DNA of 64,000 nucleotides, from the NCBI RefSeq assembly GCF_003351865.1, contig NZ_CP022242.1:1178001-1242000 (forward strand). Direction: 5' to 3'. Below, piece by piece: positions 17,430-27,412 of the stretch. A program made the translations under genes and the position numbers. This DNA is from Methanofervidicoccus sp. A16 (GTDB lineage: Archaea; AGJL01; Methanococci; Methanococcales; Methanococcaceae). How positions within the stretch are numbered: position 1 is the stretch's first letter; each line of letters starts with the position of its first letter. The notes under the pieces were generated by a model, which had not been told where the DNA came from, did not search any database, and saw only the letters and a program-made list of their open reading frames with translations.

Positions 17430-18659
17430 GTGGCTCAGACTATAGATATTACACCAACTACCAGACATGAAGGTCATGCTAAATTAATACTAGAGGTCGA
17501 TGAAGAAGAATTAGTAAGTAGGGCCTACTATATAAATACTACCCCAGTAAGGGGCTTTGGAACTATGTTGGTAGGAAGACCTGCTGAATTTGCCCCAATT
17601 GCAGTTATGAGAATATGCGGTATATGTCAAACTACCCATGGTATAGCCTCCTGTAGTGCAATTGAGGATGCAATCGGTTGTGAGATACCAGATGATGGAC
17701 TTTTATTAAGAGAACTGGTAGGATTAGGAAATAGAATGCACTCCCATCCACTTCATCACTTACTAACTATCGAGGATTTTGTGAAACCTGAAGAAAAAGA
17801 TCTAAAAATTGACACTATAAAACTTATCCAGAGGATGAGGAAGGTTGGACAGTTAATAGTGGATATTGTAGGAGGAGAAGGCATCCATCCTCCAAATATC
17901 GTAATAGGGGGTATGAGGACAAATATCTCTGAGAGGGCCAAAGCAAAGTTGTACTATGCATTAAAACAGTACGAAAAAGATGCTTATATGATGTATGAAA
18001 TATATGAGGGATTGATAGAGAGATACTTGGAAGAGGTTGGTATTCCAGATCTAGGATCCCATGACTACCCATATATAGCATCCCATACAACCTACGGAGA
18101 CAAGTACGCTATAAACTGGGATGGTGTGGTGGAGATACCACCTCAGAGATACTATAAAGATAGTAAAATTGGAGAAAGTACTTCAGTGATGATACCTCTC
18201 TACGAAGGTGTTCCTGCAGAGGGAGGTCCAAGGGCTAGGTTAGTTAAATTTGGGAACTTTAGAACTGGAGGAAGTGCGATGGATATAAACATTGCAAGGG
18301 CTAAGGAGAACTTAGGGGCAGTGTATAGGGCTATGGAGATACTAGATGAGTTGGATATAAATGGAAAGACTAGAACAACACCTGAATACAGGGACGGTTT
18401 TGGTATAGGTGTCCATGAGGCACCAAGGGCTACAAATACCCACTTTGCAGAGGTTGGGAAAGATGGAAAGATTAAGTCTTACAAGATTATAGCAGCATCA
18501 ACCTGGAACTTCCCGATAGTTGAGAAGGCTATTGAGGGCTATCCTCATCAGTATGCAGAGGTTATAATGCGTGCCTACGACATATGAGCATCATGTGCAA
18601 CCCATGTAATTGTGAAAGATGAAGAGAGTAAAGAGATAATAGAGATAAGAAGAATTTAA
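17430..18659 (+). CDS. fruA: F420-reducing [NiFe(Se)] hydrogenase alpha subunit, selenocysteine-containing
   Basis: The large subunit of the coenzyme F420-reducing hydrogenase, which oxidises H2 and passes electrons to FruG and FruB. The N-terminal nickel ligands sit in '[10 protein letters not shown]'. Near the C-terminus the frame meets TGA at 18585-18587 where the family has the first Cys of D-P-C-x-x-C-x-x-H; reading on gives 'D-I-Sec-A-S-C-A-T-H' and a 17-residue tail ending at TAA 18659. A SECIS hairpin follows immediately. The tail after His is the propeptide normally removed by the maturation protease encoded next. Total about 409 residues including Sec. GTG at 17430 is preferred over GTG 17421, which lies inside the ribosome-binding site AGAGGTGA. 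Confidence 0.95.
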
Positions 18660-18693
18660 GACTCGAGGGGAACCATCTCTGGACCCGAGAGTC
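18660..18693 (+). promoter_or_regulatory. SECIS element of fruA
   Basis: The 3' untranslated hairpin begins on the base after the fruA stop codon. GACTC pairs with GAGTC, inner G/C pairs follow, and the GAA / A asymmetric internal loop typical of archaeal SECIS elements is present, with a short apical loop (ATCTCT) closed by CC/GG. It directs UGA recoding at the codon 18585-18587. Confidence 0.88.
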
Positions 18694-18709
18694 TAATAAA
18701 GGTAATAAC

Positions 18710-19225
18710 ATGGAGAATTTAAACCCATCCTACTTTAAGGAAATAATGGTTTTAGGCTGTGGAAATATCCTATTTGGAGACGACGGTTTCGGCTATCATG
18801 TGATAGAGAAACTTAGAGATCTACTAACGGAGGAGGAGAAAAAAAGAGTAGCCCTTGTAGATGCAGGGATAGGGGCACCTCACCAGGTACTCTCCCTTAT
18901 AGATGACACCACTAAAACGAAGAAGATAATCGTTGTAGATACTATAGATTACAACCTAAAACCTGGGGAGATAAAGATATTAAAAAAGGAGGATCTACCA
19001 GATCCTAAGAGCTCTAGGTTGGATATACATAACTGGCCTTTAGCCAGTATCTTAAAGGAGATATGTGAAAAGTACAATATAGATCTCCTTGTGGTAGGTT
19101 GTCAGGGGAAGTATGTACCAAAACCTGATGTGTACATTGGACTTAGTAAAGAGGTTAAGGAGAGTATCGATAAAGCAGTGGAGATAATCCTAAAGGAGAT
19201 AAGAAAGAACAATAGAGAGGGATAA
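18710..19225 (+). CDS. fruD: F420-reducing hydrogenase maturation protease
   Basis: A 171-residue HycI/HyaD-family endopeptidase. It has the family start '[16 protein letters not shown]' with the conserved Glu/Asp-type metal residue region, '[13 protein letters not shown]', and '[11 protein letters not shown]'. It removes the C-terminal propeptide of the large subunit after Ni insertion; here the substrate is FruA, whose gene ends 50 bases upstream. It is followed after a single base by fruG, so translation is coupled. The order A-D-G-B matches the F420-reducing hydrogenase operons of methanogens. Confidence 0.92.
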   Translation: MENLNPSYFKEIMVLGCGNILFGDDGFGYHVIEKLRDLLTEEEKKRVALVDAGIGAPHQVLSLIDDTTKTKKIIVVDTIDYNLKPGEIKILKKEDLPDPKSSRLDIHNWPLASILKEICEKYNIDLLVVGCQGKYVPKPDVYIGLSKEVKESIDKAVEIILKEIRKNNREG

Positions 19226-19226
19226 A

Positions 19227-19898
19227 ATGGAGGATAAAAAGATAACTGTAGCACATGTACAGTTATGTAGTTGCTGTGGATGTTTAATATCTCTAACAGA
19301 TACTTACGAGAAACTTTTAGACGTTCTAAACAATATAGATCTTGTATACTGTCAGACACTGATGGATGTAAGGAAGATCCCTGAGGCAGATGTTATCTTA
19401 GTAGAAGGTGGTGTATGTCTAGATGATCACCATGCCATGGAGATGGCGAAGAAGGTTAGAGAAAAGGGTAAAACAGTGGTAGCCTTAGGTGCATGTGCAG
19501 CGGTAGGAGGTATTATAAGATTCACCAAAGGAGGACAGATGCCTAAACCTGTTCAGGGTTCTTTCTCCTCTCTAGCAGAGGTAATAAAGTGTGATCTGGC
19601 AATACCTGGATGTCCACCATCTCCAGAGTTAATAGTAGATGTGATCACTGCAGTTATAAAGGGGGATGCCGAGTATCTAAAGCCCTTTGTTAAATATGCA
19701 GAGGGTAAAAGTGAAGCCTGTGGATGCGATCTGATAACTAACGTTATAAACAAATCCCTATGTATGGGATGTGGCGTCTGTTCAGCCTCCTGTCCAACAA
19801 GGGCCATAGAGATGGTTGATGGGAGACCATTAGTATCCTCCCAACTCTGTATAAAGTGTGGAGTATGTTCCTTCCAATGTCCAAGAATCGAAGGTTAA
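19227..19898 (+). CDS. fruG: F420-reducing hydrogenase gamma (small) subunit
   Basis: A 223-residue iron-sulfur small subunit. The N-terminal half binds the proximal [4Fe-4S] cluster ('[11 protein letters not shown]', 'GACAAVGG', '[10 protein letters not shown]'). The C-terminal part is a two-cluster ferredoxin domain with '[12 protein letters not shown]' and '[12 protein letters not shown]'. It links the FruA active site to the flavin subunit FruB. There is no Tat signal peptide, as expected for a cytoplasmic F420-reducing hydrogenase. All cluster ligands are Cys, with no TGA. Confidence 0.95.
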   Translation: MEDKKITVAHVQLCSCCGCLISLTDTYEKLLDVLNNIDLVYCQTLMDVRKIPEADVILVEGGVCLDDHHAMEMAKKVREKGKTVVALGACAAVGGIIRFTKGGQMPKPVQGSFSSLAEVIKCDLAIPGCPPSPELIVDVITAVIKGDAEYLKPFVKYAEGKSEACGCDLITNVINKSLCMGCGVCSASCPTRAIEMVDGRPLVSSQLCIKCGVCSFQCPRIEG

Positions 19899-19950
19899 TA
19901 GAAAAGGGCATCTAACAATTAATAATTTATAATTTTTACCAGGTGATTTC

Positions 19951-20811
19951 ATGGAACCTCTGGGAAGTTATAAAAGCATAATATCAGCAAGAGCTACAGA
20001 TAAGAGGATACTTAAGAGATCTCAAGATGGAGGTATAGTCTCTGCAGTGTTCATATACGGATTGGAGAACAACCTCTTAGATGGAGTTATCGTAGCAGAT
20101 AAGGAGGAGAACTTTAAACCTGTACCAAAGGTTGCCACCACACCTGAGGAGGTATTGGAGGCAGCAGGTACTAAATATACAGTATGTCCAAATCTCAGTG
20201 TTTTAAAAAGTGCTGTAAGGGAGTACGCCTGTGAAAAGATCGGGGTAGTTGGTACACCATGTCAGATAATATCCACGAGGAAGGCTCTTAAGTATCCAGT
20301 AGGATTTCGACACTTAAAGGACAAGGTTAAACTACTTCTAGGTATATTCTGTATGGAGAACTTCCCATACATGGGTATGAAAACTATAGTAGAGGAACTC
20401 TGTGGTGTGAAGTTGGAGGATGTAGTGAAGATGGATATTGGAAAGGGTAAATTCTGGGTTTATACAAGGTGGGGAGAGACAAAATCCATTAAACTGAAGA
20501 AAACCCACCCCTATGAACAGACATCCTGTCATGTATGTACAGACTATACTGCAGAGTTGTCAGATATCTCAACAGGTTCAGTAGGTAGTCCAGACGGTTG
20601 GAGTACTGTGATTGTAAGAAGTGAGAAGGGAGAGGAAATCATTAATAAAATGATAGAGGAAGGTTATTTAGAAACTAAACCTGTAGATGAGGGTAAGTTT
20701 GGATTAGGTATACTTAAGAAACTTGCACTTACTAAAAAGGAGAAAAATATGAAGGAGATCGAGCATAGGAAGGAGTTAGGATTGCCTGTACCACCTCATA
20801 CATGTCATTAA
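19951..20811 (+). CDS. fruB: F420-reducing hydrogenase beta subunit (F420/FAD-binding)
   Basis: A 286-residue FrhB-family protein that carries FAD and one [4Fe-4S] cluster and reduces coenzyme F420. Family features include '[17 protein letters not shown]', '[13 protein letters not shown]', '[13 protein letters not shown]' and '[17 protein letters not shown]'. Its start has AGGTGA seven bases before the ATG, and 52 bases separate it from fruG. F420H2 made here would feed Mtd (50.4 kb). The operon ends here, followed by 130 bases of T-rich spacer. Confidence 0.95.
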   Translation: MEPLGSYKSIISARATDKRILKRSQDGGIVSAVFIYGLENNLLDGVIVADKEENFKPVPKVATTPEEVLEAAGTKYTVCPNLSVLKSAVREYACEKIGVVGTPCQIISTRKALKYPVGFRHLKDKVKLLLGIFCMENFPYMGMKTIVEELCGVKLEDVVKMDIGKGKFWVYTRWGETKSIKLKKTHPYEQTSCHVCTDYTAELSDISTGSVGSPDGWSTVIVRSEKGEEIINKMIEEGYLETKPVDEGKFGLGILKKLALTKKEKNMKEIEHRKELGLPVPPHTCH

Positions 20812-21016
20812 TCTTTATTTTTTGTAATTAAAAATAAGTGAATTCACCTTTGTTCTCTAGAGTCCCTTATATTTTTATTTTTATATATCCATTAATTTTT
20901 ATTTTTTAATAATTATAATAATTATTATTTAGGATTTTAAATTGAAATATATTTTTTACATAAATTTTTACAATATTGTTCAGATAGGATTATTAATCAT
21001 CCCTTTTTGTGGTAAG

Positions 21017-21697
21017 ATGAAACTATCTCCAAAAACACTTAAAAAGAGTATATACAACCCTAAAATATACAACACCCTTGAAATACTAGGGATACTCTGT
21101 ACCTTAGAAATACTTATCTCCTTTATTCTCTCAACGTACAATCCACCTTATCAACATATTCTCATAAAATTAGATTTCATATCTATATCTATTCTCTCCC
21201 TTCAATTTCTCTATAAATTAATAGGCACTAGGGATAAACTAAGATTCCTAAGAAATATCTACAATATAATCGACGCCGTAGTTATTGGAGCCTTTATTCT
21301 CTACCTTCTACAGATATGGGCCACAAATGCAATTGTTAGTTTAAGGATAATCAATACTGTTAGGGTTCTAGTACTTCTAAGAATTGTAAAGTTTAAACAT
21401 CTTAGACTCAGTCGTGAGATGATAAACTTTATCACAATCTTAACCTACAGTTTTATAATATCCAGTTTTATATGGCTGGTGGAGAACGAGGCAAATCCAG
21501 GTATAAACAACTTTGCAGATGCTTTCTACTTCACAGTGATATCTCTGACTACAGTAGGGTATGGAGACATTACTCCTGTAACTCCCTGGGGGAAGGGGAT
21601 AATTGTACTCTCTATACTGTATCTAGTATCTGGACTTATAACTAAGATACAATCCCTCCTTTACAGAGAGTTGGAGAAAAAAAGAGGTAGAGAGTAG
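21017..21697 (+). CDS. Voltage-gated potassium channel (six-transmembrane)
   Basis: A membrane protein of about 226 residues with a KvAP-like plan. An S1-S4 sensor domain ends in an arginine-rich S4 ('VRVLVLLRIVKFKHLR'), then come S5, a pore helix and the selectivity filter 'TTVGYGDITPVTPWGK', then S6 and a short basic tail. The frame extends upstream to a TTG at 20942, but those 25 residues are poorly supported and the ATG at 21017 is preferred, though its ribosome-binding site is weak. It would conduct K+ across the cytoplasmic membrane. The carbamoyltransferase gene begins ten bases after its stop. A second K+ channel of the RCK type is at 57.7 kb. Confidence 0.85.
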   Translation: MKLSPKTLKKSIYNPKIYNTLEILGILCTLEILISFILSTYNPPYQHILIKLDFISISILSLQFLYKLIGTRDKLRFLRNIYNIIDAVVIGAFILYLLQIWATNAIVSLRIINTVRVLVLLRIVKFKHLRLSREMINFITILTYSFIISSFIWLVENEANPGINNFADAFYFTVISLTTVGYGDITPVTPWGKGIIVLSILYLVSGLITKIQSLLYRELEKKRGRE

Positions 21698-21707
21698 GCT
21701 GATCTCT

Positions 21708-23249
21708 ATGATATTGGGTATTCATGACGGGCACAATAGCAGTGCCTCTCTAATCTCAAATAGGGGCATTGAGTATGCCATAAGTGAGGAGAGATTCACA
21801 AGGAGGAAGAATCAGAGAGGTTTTCCCTCTAACACTGTAGATTACATACTGGAAAAGACAGGAGATAGAAATACTGATCTCATCACAGTTGGAGGGATGT
21901 TCAGAAGAGGAGGGAGATTAAGATCTATAAAAGAACTTCAGAAAAGGTTAAACATTCCTATACTCTACTTCCACCATCACCTATGTCATGCTGCCCTCTA
22001 CAAACTTTCAGGTTTTAAGGAGTGTCTAGTTATCACCATAGACGGTGGAGGAGATGCCCTATCTGCAACTGTTTCCATAGGTAGTAGAGAGGGTTTGGAG
22101 GTTATAGCCCAAAGTGATATAATAGATTCCCTTGGAGATTTCTACGCATCGATTACAGAGGTTTTAGGTTTTAAGCCTATGGAGGATGAGGGTAAGGTAA
22201 TGAGCCTCTCCAGTTATCCTGGGGAGGAGTTAGATATAGGTGTTATTATAGACTACGACAGTAGGATAAAATCATTTAAAAATTATCTTGGGGTTGTGGG
22301 ACAGGAATCTACAAAGGCGCTAAAGAGGATACTTAAGGGTTATAATATAGATCCTGAGAGTATGGACTTTAAAACTAAGGTGAGGGTTGCAAAGTACGCC
22401 CAGAGGGTACTTGAGGATATTGTGTTAAAAATGATAAAGGATTTTGCAGAGGAGACAGGTATAGACAAGGTTGTTTTCAGTGGTGGTGTAGCCCAGAATG
22501 TTAAGTTGAATAGTAGGATAGGAGAAATTTACGATGTGTTTATACCTCCCTTTATGGGAGACGAGGGCCTTTCCGTAGGTTCCTCTTTACTCATAAAAAA
22601 GGATGGGATAGATCTAAAGGATACATACTTAGGTTATAGTATATCAGATGAGAAGGTGGAGGAATTAATAGAAAAGGGACATCTTAGAGACTACAGGATT
22701 ACCTACTTAGAGGAGAGGGAGATACCTGAGACTGTGGGAAATCTCCTATTGGAGGGTAAGATCCTCTGTATATGTAGGGGTAGAATGGAGTTTGGTCCAA
22801 GAGCCCTAGGTAATAGGAGTATTGTGGCACTACCAACTAAGGAGAATAGGGAAAAACTTAGTAGATTGCTTAAAAGAGATAGTTTTATGCCCTTTGCACC
22901 TACCATACTTTATGAATATGTGGAGGACTACCTTATAGATCCTAAATATAGCCCATTTATGACTATGGTATTTGAGGTTAAGGAAGATGTTAGGGAAAGA
23001 ATAGAGGGTGTAGTACATGTAGATAATACAACGAGGCCCCAAACTTTAAAGAGAGATTTCAACAGGGTATATTATGACACTATAAAATATATCCACGAGT
23101 CTATAGATCTCCCAGTAGTTTTAAATACAAGTTTTAACATCCATGGAGAACCTATAGTATGTACAGAGTTAGACGGAATAAGGACTTTTAGAACTGTAGG
23201 AGATGCACTGTTATTAGGAAATTGGCTAATCGAGAAAAAAAGTATTTAA
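21708..23249 (+). CDS. Carbamoyltransferase, NodU/TobZ family
   Basis: A 513-residue cytoplasmic enzyme of the O-carbamoyltransferase family. It has the Kae1-like N-terminal domain ('GIHDGHNSSASLI', 'ISEERFTRRKNQRGFP', 'YFHHHLCHAALY', 'VVFSGGVAQNVKLN') and the C-terminal domain with 'RMEFGPRALGNRSI' and 'LNTSFNIHGEPIV'. Relatives transfer a carbamoyl group to hydroxyls of sugars or antibiotics, and archaeal ones are suspected of modifying glycans. The acceptor is unknown. It is close to but probably independent of the channel gene. No sugar genes are adjacent; the nearest is the epimerase at 30.7 kb. Confidence 0.88.
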   Translation: MILGIHDGHNSSASLISNRGIEYAISEERFTRRKNQRGFPSNTVDYILEKTGDRNTDLITVGGMFRRGGRLRSIKELQKRLNIPILYFHHHLCHAALYKLSGFKECLVITIDGGGDALSATVSIGSREGLEVIAQSDIIDSLGDFYASITEVLGFKPMEDEGKVMSLSSYPGEELDIGVIIDYDSRIKSFKNYLGVVGQESTKALKRILKGYNIDPESMDFKTKVRVAKYAQRVLEDIVLKMIKDFAEETGIDKVVFSGGVAQNVKLNSRIGEIYDVFIPPFMGDEGLSVGSSLLIKKDGIDLKDTYLGYSISDEKVEELIEKGHLRDYRITYLEEREIPETVGNLLLEGKILCICRGRMEFGPRALGNRSIVALPTKENREKLSRLLKRDSFMPFAPTILYEYVEDYLIDPKYSPFMTMVFEVKEDVRERIEGVVHVDNTTRPQTLKRDFNRVYYDTIKYIHESIDLPVVLNTSFNIHGEPIVCTELDGIRTFRTVGDALLLGNWLIEKKSI

Positions 23250-23254
23250 AATTA

Positions 23255-23428
23255 ATCCTAGTTTCCATTAAAGTGGTAATTAAAAAAATTTTTATTTTTT
23301 AATTAAAATAATAATTATTATAAATAAAATAAGAGAAGAGGTAAATGATTATAAAAAAGGTTTAACAGAAAACCTGTCATACTTTATAGTTTTAATTTTT
23401 TATAATTACTACTTTAAGGAAACTAAGT
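23255..23428 (-). repeat. Short MITE-like relic with a partial type C core
   Basis: Flanking heads 'ATCCTAGTTTCCATTAAAG' and 'TTAAGGAAACTAAGT' form an inverted repeat like the ends of the other elements. Between them 'TTTAACAGAAAACCTGTC' matches part of the inverted type C core. No target duplication is visible. It fills most of the 259-base gap before archease. Confidence 0.45.
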
Positions 23429-23508
23429 TTTAATAACTCTTTCTTCCTTCATTATATATTAATAATAATAACTTAAAAAACATCATTTACTACACCACTG
23501 GTGATCCT

Positions 23509-23928
23509 ATGTATAGATACTTTGGAACTATGGCAGATATGGGAATTATCGCTGAGGGAGAAACTCTTGAGGAGGCATTTAGAGAGGCTGCAAGGGCTCT
23601 TACTAACTTGATGGTGGATATAGACACTGTTGAAAAAAAGATTGAGAGAAAAATCACTGTTAAATCGGAAGATCTTTACAGTCTTCTCTATGATTTCCTA
23701 ACGGAACTTTTGATAATAAGAGACAGTGAAGGTATCGTATTTTCTGATTTCCAAATAAAGATATACAAGGAGGATGATGGATACAGATTGGAATGTATTG
23801 CCTACGGAGAAGAGTTGGATAGAGAGAAACACACTCCTAAGGAGGATGTAAAGGCCATTACCTACCACAAAATGGAGATAGAGGAAAAGGATGGAAAATA
23901 CACTATAAAGTATATAGTAGATATCTAA
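23509..23928 (+). CDS. Archease
   Basis: A 139-residue protein of the archease family, which activates the tRNA ligase RtcB by promoting its guanylylation. The usual N-terminal 'DHTAD' is changed to 'FGTMADMGI', but the Asp of 'TAD/MAD' that binds the metal in Pyrococcus archease is kept, as is the C-terminal 'VDI'. 'TYHKMEIEEKDGKY' is the typical region before the end. rtcB is not in the window. The ATG has GGTGA five bases upstream. queE begins 12 bases after the stop. Confidence 0.88.
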   Translation: MYRYFGTMADMGIIAEGETLEEAFREAARALTNLMVDIDTVEKKIERKITVKSEDLYSLLYDFLTELLIIRDSEGIVFSDFQIKIYKEDDGYRLECIAYGEELDREKHTPKEDVKAITYHKMEIEEKDGKYTIKYIVDI

Positions 23929-23940
23929 TAAGGTGATCCT

Positions 23941-24672
23941 TTGATAAGTGAGGTATTCTCCTCTATAATGGGAGAGGGTAAGTACATAGGAAGGAGGTAT
24001 ATATTTGTTAGATTTAGAGGCTGTCCACTTCAATGTATATACTGTGATGAGAGTATCAAGGATAATATTCCCTCCAGGGTTGAGAGGAGTCCAGGGAGTG
24101 GTGCATTTCAGGAGTATCCTAATATAGAGAGGGATCTCATAGAGATCGTAAATAACTTAAAAACTCCAGATCTCTTTGCAGTATCCTTTACAGGTGGAGA
24201 GCCTCTACTACATTATAAAAAATTAAGGGAGTACTCAGAGAAACTTCAGGATTTGGGATATAGAACTCACTTGGAGAGCAACGGTTTATATCCAGAGAGG
24301 TTGTTCTTCTTCGACTACGCATCTATCGATATAAAACTACCTGAACACTTTAAGGGTTTAGATGAGAAAGAATATAGAAGGATTTACAAACTGGAGTTGG
24401 AGTCTATAAAAAAACTCTACAGTATGGGATCAGATGTATATGGGAAGGTAGTTGTTTTGGAAAACAGTGATCCAAAGGTTGTTGAAGATGTTGCAAAGGA
24501 TATTTCAGATATAGGAGATATCACCTTATCTATCCAACCTGTAACTCCAATAAAGGATATTAAACCTGTTTCCCAGGGAAAATTACTAGAGATGATGAAA
24601 CTATGTGGGAGGTACCTTGGGAATAACGTAATGTGTACTCCACAGATTCATAAGTATCTAGGAATGTTATAA
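23941..24672 (+). CDS. queE: 7-carboxy-7-deazaguanine synthase (radical SAM)
   Basis: A 243-residue radical SAM enzyme that makes the 7-deazaguanine core used for archaeosine in tRNA. The cluster motif is C-X3-C-X2-C ('GCPLQCIYCDES'), preceded by the typical 'SEVFSSIMGEGKYIGRRY'. 'SFTGGEPLLH' is the SAM-binding GGE motif. Translation appears to start at TTG 23941 with AAGGTGA six bases upstream. It is coupled to archease by a 12-base gap. Both act on tRNA, though in different steps. Confidence 0.92.
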   Translation: MISEVFSSIMGEGKYIGRRYIFVRFRGCPLQCIYCDESIKDNIPSRVERSPGSGAFQEYPNIERDLIEIVNNLKTPDLFAVSFTGGEPLLHYKKLREYSEKLQDLGYRTHLESNGLYPERLFFFDYASIDIKLPEHFKGLDEKEYRRIYKLELESIKKLYSMGSDVYGKVVVLENSDPKVVEDVAKDISDIGDITLSIQPVTPIKDIKPVSQGKLLEMMKLCGRYLGNNVMCTPQIHKYLGML

Positions 24673-24798
24673 TAGGAATTTATATAATTAAAAAAAAATA
24701 AGGATAATAAAAAAATGATAAAAAAGATGGTTATAGGATCTATCCTTTTTCCAGTACTTAGAATCTCTCTTAGAAAAATAAAAACATTGGCTAAACAT

Positions 24799-25248
24799 CT
24801 ATTCCTTATTAACGGGAACTGTTTTTATATATCTCGATAAAAACCTTATTATATCTCCATCAGATACTATTCCAACGAGCCTGTTATCTTCATCTACTAC
24901 AGGCAACTGGTTGATAATCTCTCCCTTATCTCCATACTCATCCATCTTTTTTATAGCGTTGATTACAGGCTCATCTGGTTTTATAGTAACTACCTCCCTA
25001 GTCATGACATCTCCAACTGTAGTATCCAAGGTATACCTATCCTCTATAAGGTTATGCCCTATATCTGTAGTGGTAACAATTCCAACTATCTTTTTATCCT
25101 TATCAACAACTGGTAGGCAACTTATTCTGTACTTTAGAAGTTTTTCAAAGGCCTTTACTATACCCTCCTCGGGATAGACGTATATAACATCAGTTGTCAT
25201 AATTTCCTTTACAGCGGTAGATGTTAGATACTTCTCCAGATCTCCCAT
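24799..25248 (-). CDS. Two-CBS-domain protein
   Basis: A 149-residue protein made of a tandem CBS pair: '[19 protein letters not shown]' with '[21 protein letters not shown]', then '[19 protein letters not shown]' with '[20 protein letters not shown]'. Such stand-alone pairs usually bind adenine nucleotides or SAM and regulate a partner. The partner is unknown, and no enzyme gene is adjacent on the same strand. Confidence 0.88.
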   Translation of the reverse strand: MGDLEKYLTSTAVKEIMTTDVIYVYPEEGIVKAFEKLLKYRISCLPVVDKDKKIVGIVTTTDIGHNLIEDRYTLDTTVGDVMTREVVTIKPDEPVINAIKKMDEYGDKGEIINQLPVVDEDNRLVGIVSDGDIIRFLSRYIKTVPVNKE

Positions 25249-25385
25249 ACTATCCCTTAATATAGTAAGTATTATCCCTATACTACCTACTAGTGTTTAA
25301 ATATGACTATTTAACTCCGATTAAAAAAGTATTTATATGATATTTAAACATAGTAAAATAGTTAAAAAATAGTTAAAAAGGAGAA

Positions 25386-25676
25386 TTATTCAACTACTAC
25401 CTTCTCACTTTTCTCTTCCTTTTCTTTCTCTGTTTTCTCTTTTTCTAACTCCTCTATATCTATCTCAATGCTCTCCTCAACCTTTTCTCCTTTCTTCCCC
25501 AACTCTTCTAACTTCCTTGCAACTTCTATATTTTTAAAACTTATACCAAACTCTCCCTCTAATTCCATACTGCCTATCTTGAATGTTGATATCTTCAAGG
25601 TTTTATTTAAAGTAAACCTTACAATTAACTCTCTATCACATAGGGTGTCTATCAGTTTTGAGATCTCATTTTCCAT
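25386..25676 (-). CDS. Small protein with a charged coiled-coil tail, unknown function
   Basis: A 96-residue protein I do not recognise. The first 60 residues look like a small alpha/beta domain ('ELIVRFTLNKTLKISTFKIG'). The rest is a Glu/Lys-rich tail ('EELEKEKTEKEKEEKSEK'), probably a flexible helix or coiled coil. The frame extends to a GTG at 25685, but the ATG at 25676 has GGTGAT four bases upstream and is preferred. It is divergent from cobQ with a 99-base spacer. Confidence 0.6.
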   Translation of the reverse strand: MENEISKLIDTLCDRELIVRFTLNKTLKISTFKIGSMELEGEFGISFKNIEVARKLEELGKKGEKVEESIEIDIEELEKEKTEKEKEEKSEKVVVE

Positions 25677-25775
25677 CACAATCACCTTTGATATTTTTTA
25701 TTTATCTATTAATATTTATCATTAAATTTATTATTATTTATATACTTTTTTAATTGTTAAATACCTGGTGAAAGG

Positions 25776-27290
25776 ATGGCGAAGTTCATAATGGTAGTTG
25801 GTACCTCCTCAAACTGTGGAAAGACTGTAACAGTTGCAGGGCTATGTAGAATACTTGCAAATAGAGGCTACAAGGTGGCACCTTTTAAATCCCAGAATAT
25901 GAGTTTAAACTCAAGGGTCTCCAAAGAGGAAGGGGAGATAGCAGTTGCCCAGTACATCCAAAGTTTAGCGGCGAAGACTGAGCCCTCTATTCACTTCAAT
26001 CCAGTACTATTGAAGCCTAAGGGAAATTTCATATCTCAGGTTATAGTTCATGGAAAACCATATAGGGATATGGACTACAACGAGTACAGAAAAAATAAAG
26101 ACTTCTTCTTAAAAAAGATAAAGGAGAGTTTAGAATACCTAGATAGGAATTACGACTACGTAGTTATGGAGGGGGCGGGAAGTTGTTGTGAGATAAACCT
26201 CTTAGAGGATGACATTGCAAACCTTAGGGTTCTGGAGATGGTGGGAGGGGATGCTATTTTAGTGGCAGATATAGATAGGGGAGGAGTCTTTGCGTCCCTA
26301 TATGGCACAGTGTCCCTTCTACCTGAGAAATGGAGGAAACTTATAAAGGGTTTTGTGATAAACAAGTTCAGGGGAAATCTAGATGTGTTGAAGAAGGGAT
26401 TAGAGAAAATAGAGGAACTTACAGGGATTCCAGTTTTAGGTGTGATTCCCTACAGGGAGGATTTTGTATTTCCAGAGGAGGACAGCCAGGTTATCCAGGA
26501 GAAGAGGGTATTTGGGAATCTAAGGAGTCCTGTTGAGGTAAATGTAATAAGGTTTTCAAAGATTGCAAACTTCACAGATATAAATCCCCTCTCTAACGAC
26601 ACCCTTATAAGACTTATAGACTTCCAGGAGGACATTACAGGGGATATACTTATACTACCAGGCACTCGATGTTCTACCCTTGAGGCGAAACTGATAAAGG
26701 AGTATGGGATGGATAGGAAGATAAGGGAGTTTGTAGAGAGGGGAGGTATTGTAATCGGGATATGTGGAGGATTTCAGATCCTTGGGAAGATGTTGATAGA
26801 CAGGAACTTCAGTGAGGGGGATGTAGGTACCATAGAGGGTATAGGGCTTTTTAATATGGAAACAATCTTTGGAAACGAGAAGGCGATAAAGAACTCCTAC
26901 GGTATTTTAGAGATAGAGGAGGAGAGATTTGAAGTATCTGGCTATGAACTCCACGAAGGTATTACTGTATCCCAGGAGAAACCTTTAATTAAAGTGATAA
27001 AAGGCTTTGGGAATAATGGGGAGGGTTTTGATGGTGCTATAAAGGTGATAGAGGTTGGAAGAGGGAAAAGAGGTTATATCCTAGGTACCTACTTCCATGG
27101 TATCTTTGAGAACTACAAGTTTAGAAACTTCATTGTAAATCTTGTAAGGAGGAGAAAGGGCCTTAAGCCTATAACTGAGGATAACTATAAAGATACCCTT
27201 GAGAGTAGTTTTGAGAAGATTGCAAAGGTTATTGAGGAGAATGTAGATCTAAGTAGAATTTTACCAGTGAATAATATTATAAAAGAGTGA
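25776..27290 (+). CDS. cobQ: Cobyric acid synthase (glutamine-dependent)
   Basis: A 504-residue amidotransferase that amidates four side chains of adenosylcobyrinic acid a,c-diamide. The N-terminal ATPase domain has the P-loop '[17 protein letters not shown]' and '[13 protein letters not shown]'. The C-terminal class I glutaminase has the nucleophile Cys in '[10 protein letters not shown]' and the catalytic His in '[10 protein letters not shown]'. It fits the family length. It acts in cobamide synthesis downstream of CobN/CbiA-type steps. It has its own promoter region and a GGTGA site. Confidence 0.95.
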   Translation: MAKFIMVVGTSSNCGKTVTVAGLCRILANRGYKVAPFKSQNMSLNSRVSKEEGEIAVAQYIQSLAAKTEPSIHFNPVLLKPKGNFISQVIVHGKPYRDMDYNEYRKNKDFFLKKIKESLEYLDRNYDYVVMEGAGSCCEINLLEDDIANLRVLEMVGGDAILVADIDRGGVFASLYGTVSLLPEKWRKLIKGFVINKFRGNLDVLKKGLEKIEELTGIPVLGVIPYREDFVFPEEDSQVIQEKRVFGNLRSPVEVNVIRFSKIANFTDINPLSNDTLIRLIDFQEDITGDILILPGTRCSTLEAKLIKEYGMDRKIREFVERGGIVIGICGGFQILGKMLIDRNFSEGDVGTIEGIGLFNMETIFGNEKAIKNSYGILEIEEERFEVSGYELHEGITVSQEKPLIKVIKGFGNNGEGFDGAIKVIEVGRGKRGYILGTYFHGIFENYKFRNFIVNLVRRRKGLKPITEDNYKDTLESSFEKIAKVIEENVDLSRILPVNNIIKE

Positions 27291-27412
27291 TGTTATTCTC
27301 TATACTAGAAAATTTTCTCTATTATTCCGATTAAAAACATAAAAAGTATTGATAACAGGATTTTTACTCTTCTTTAATGGATATTTTTTATTTTTTAATC
27401 AGTTGATTAGTG

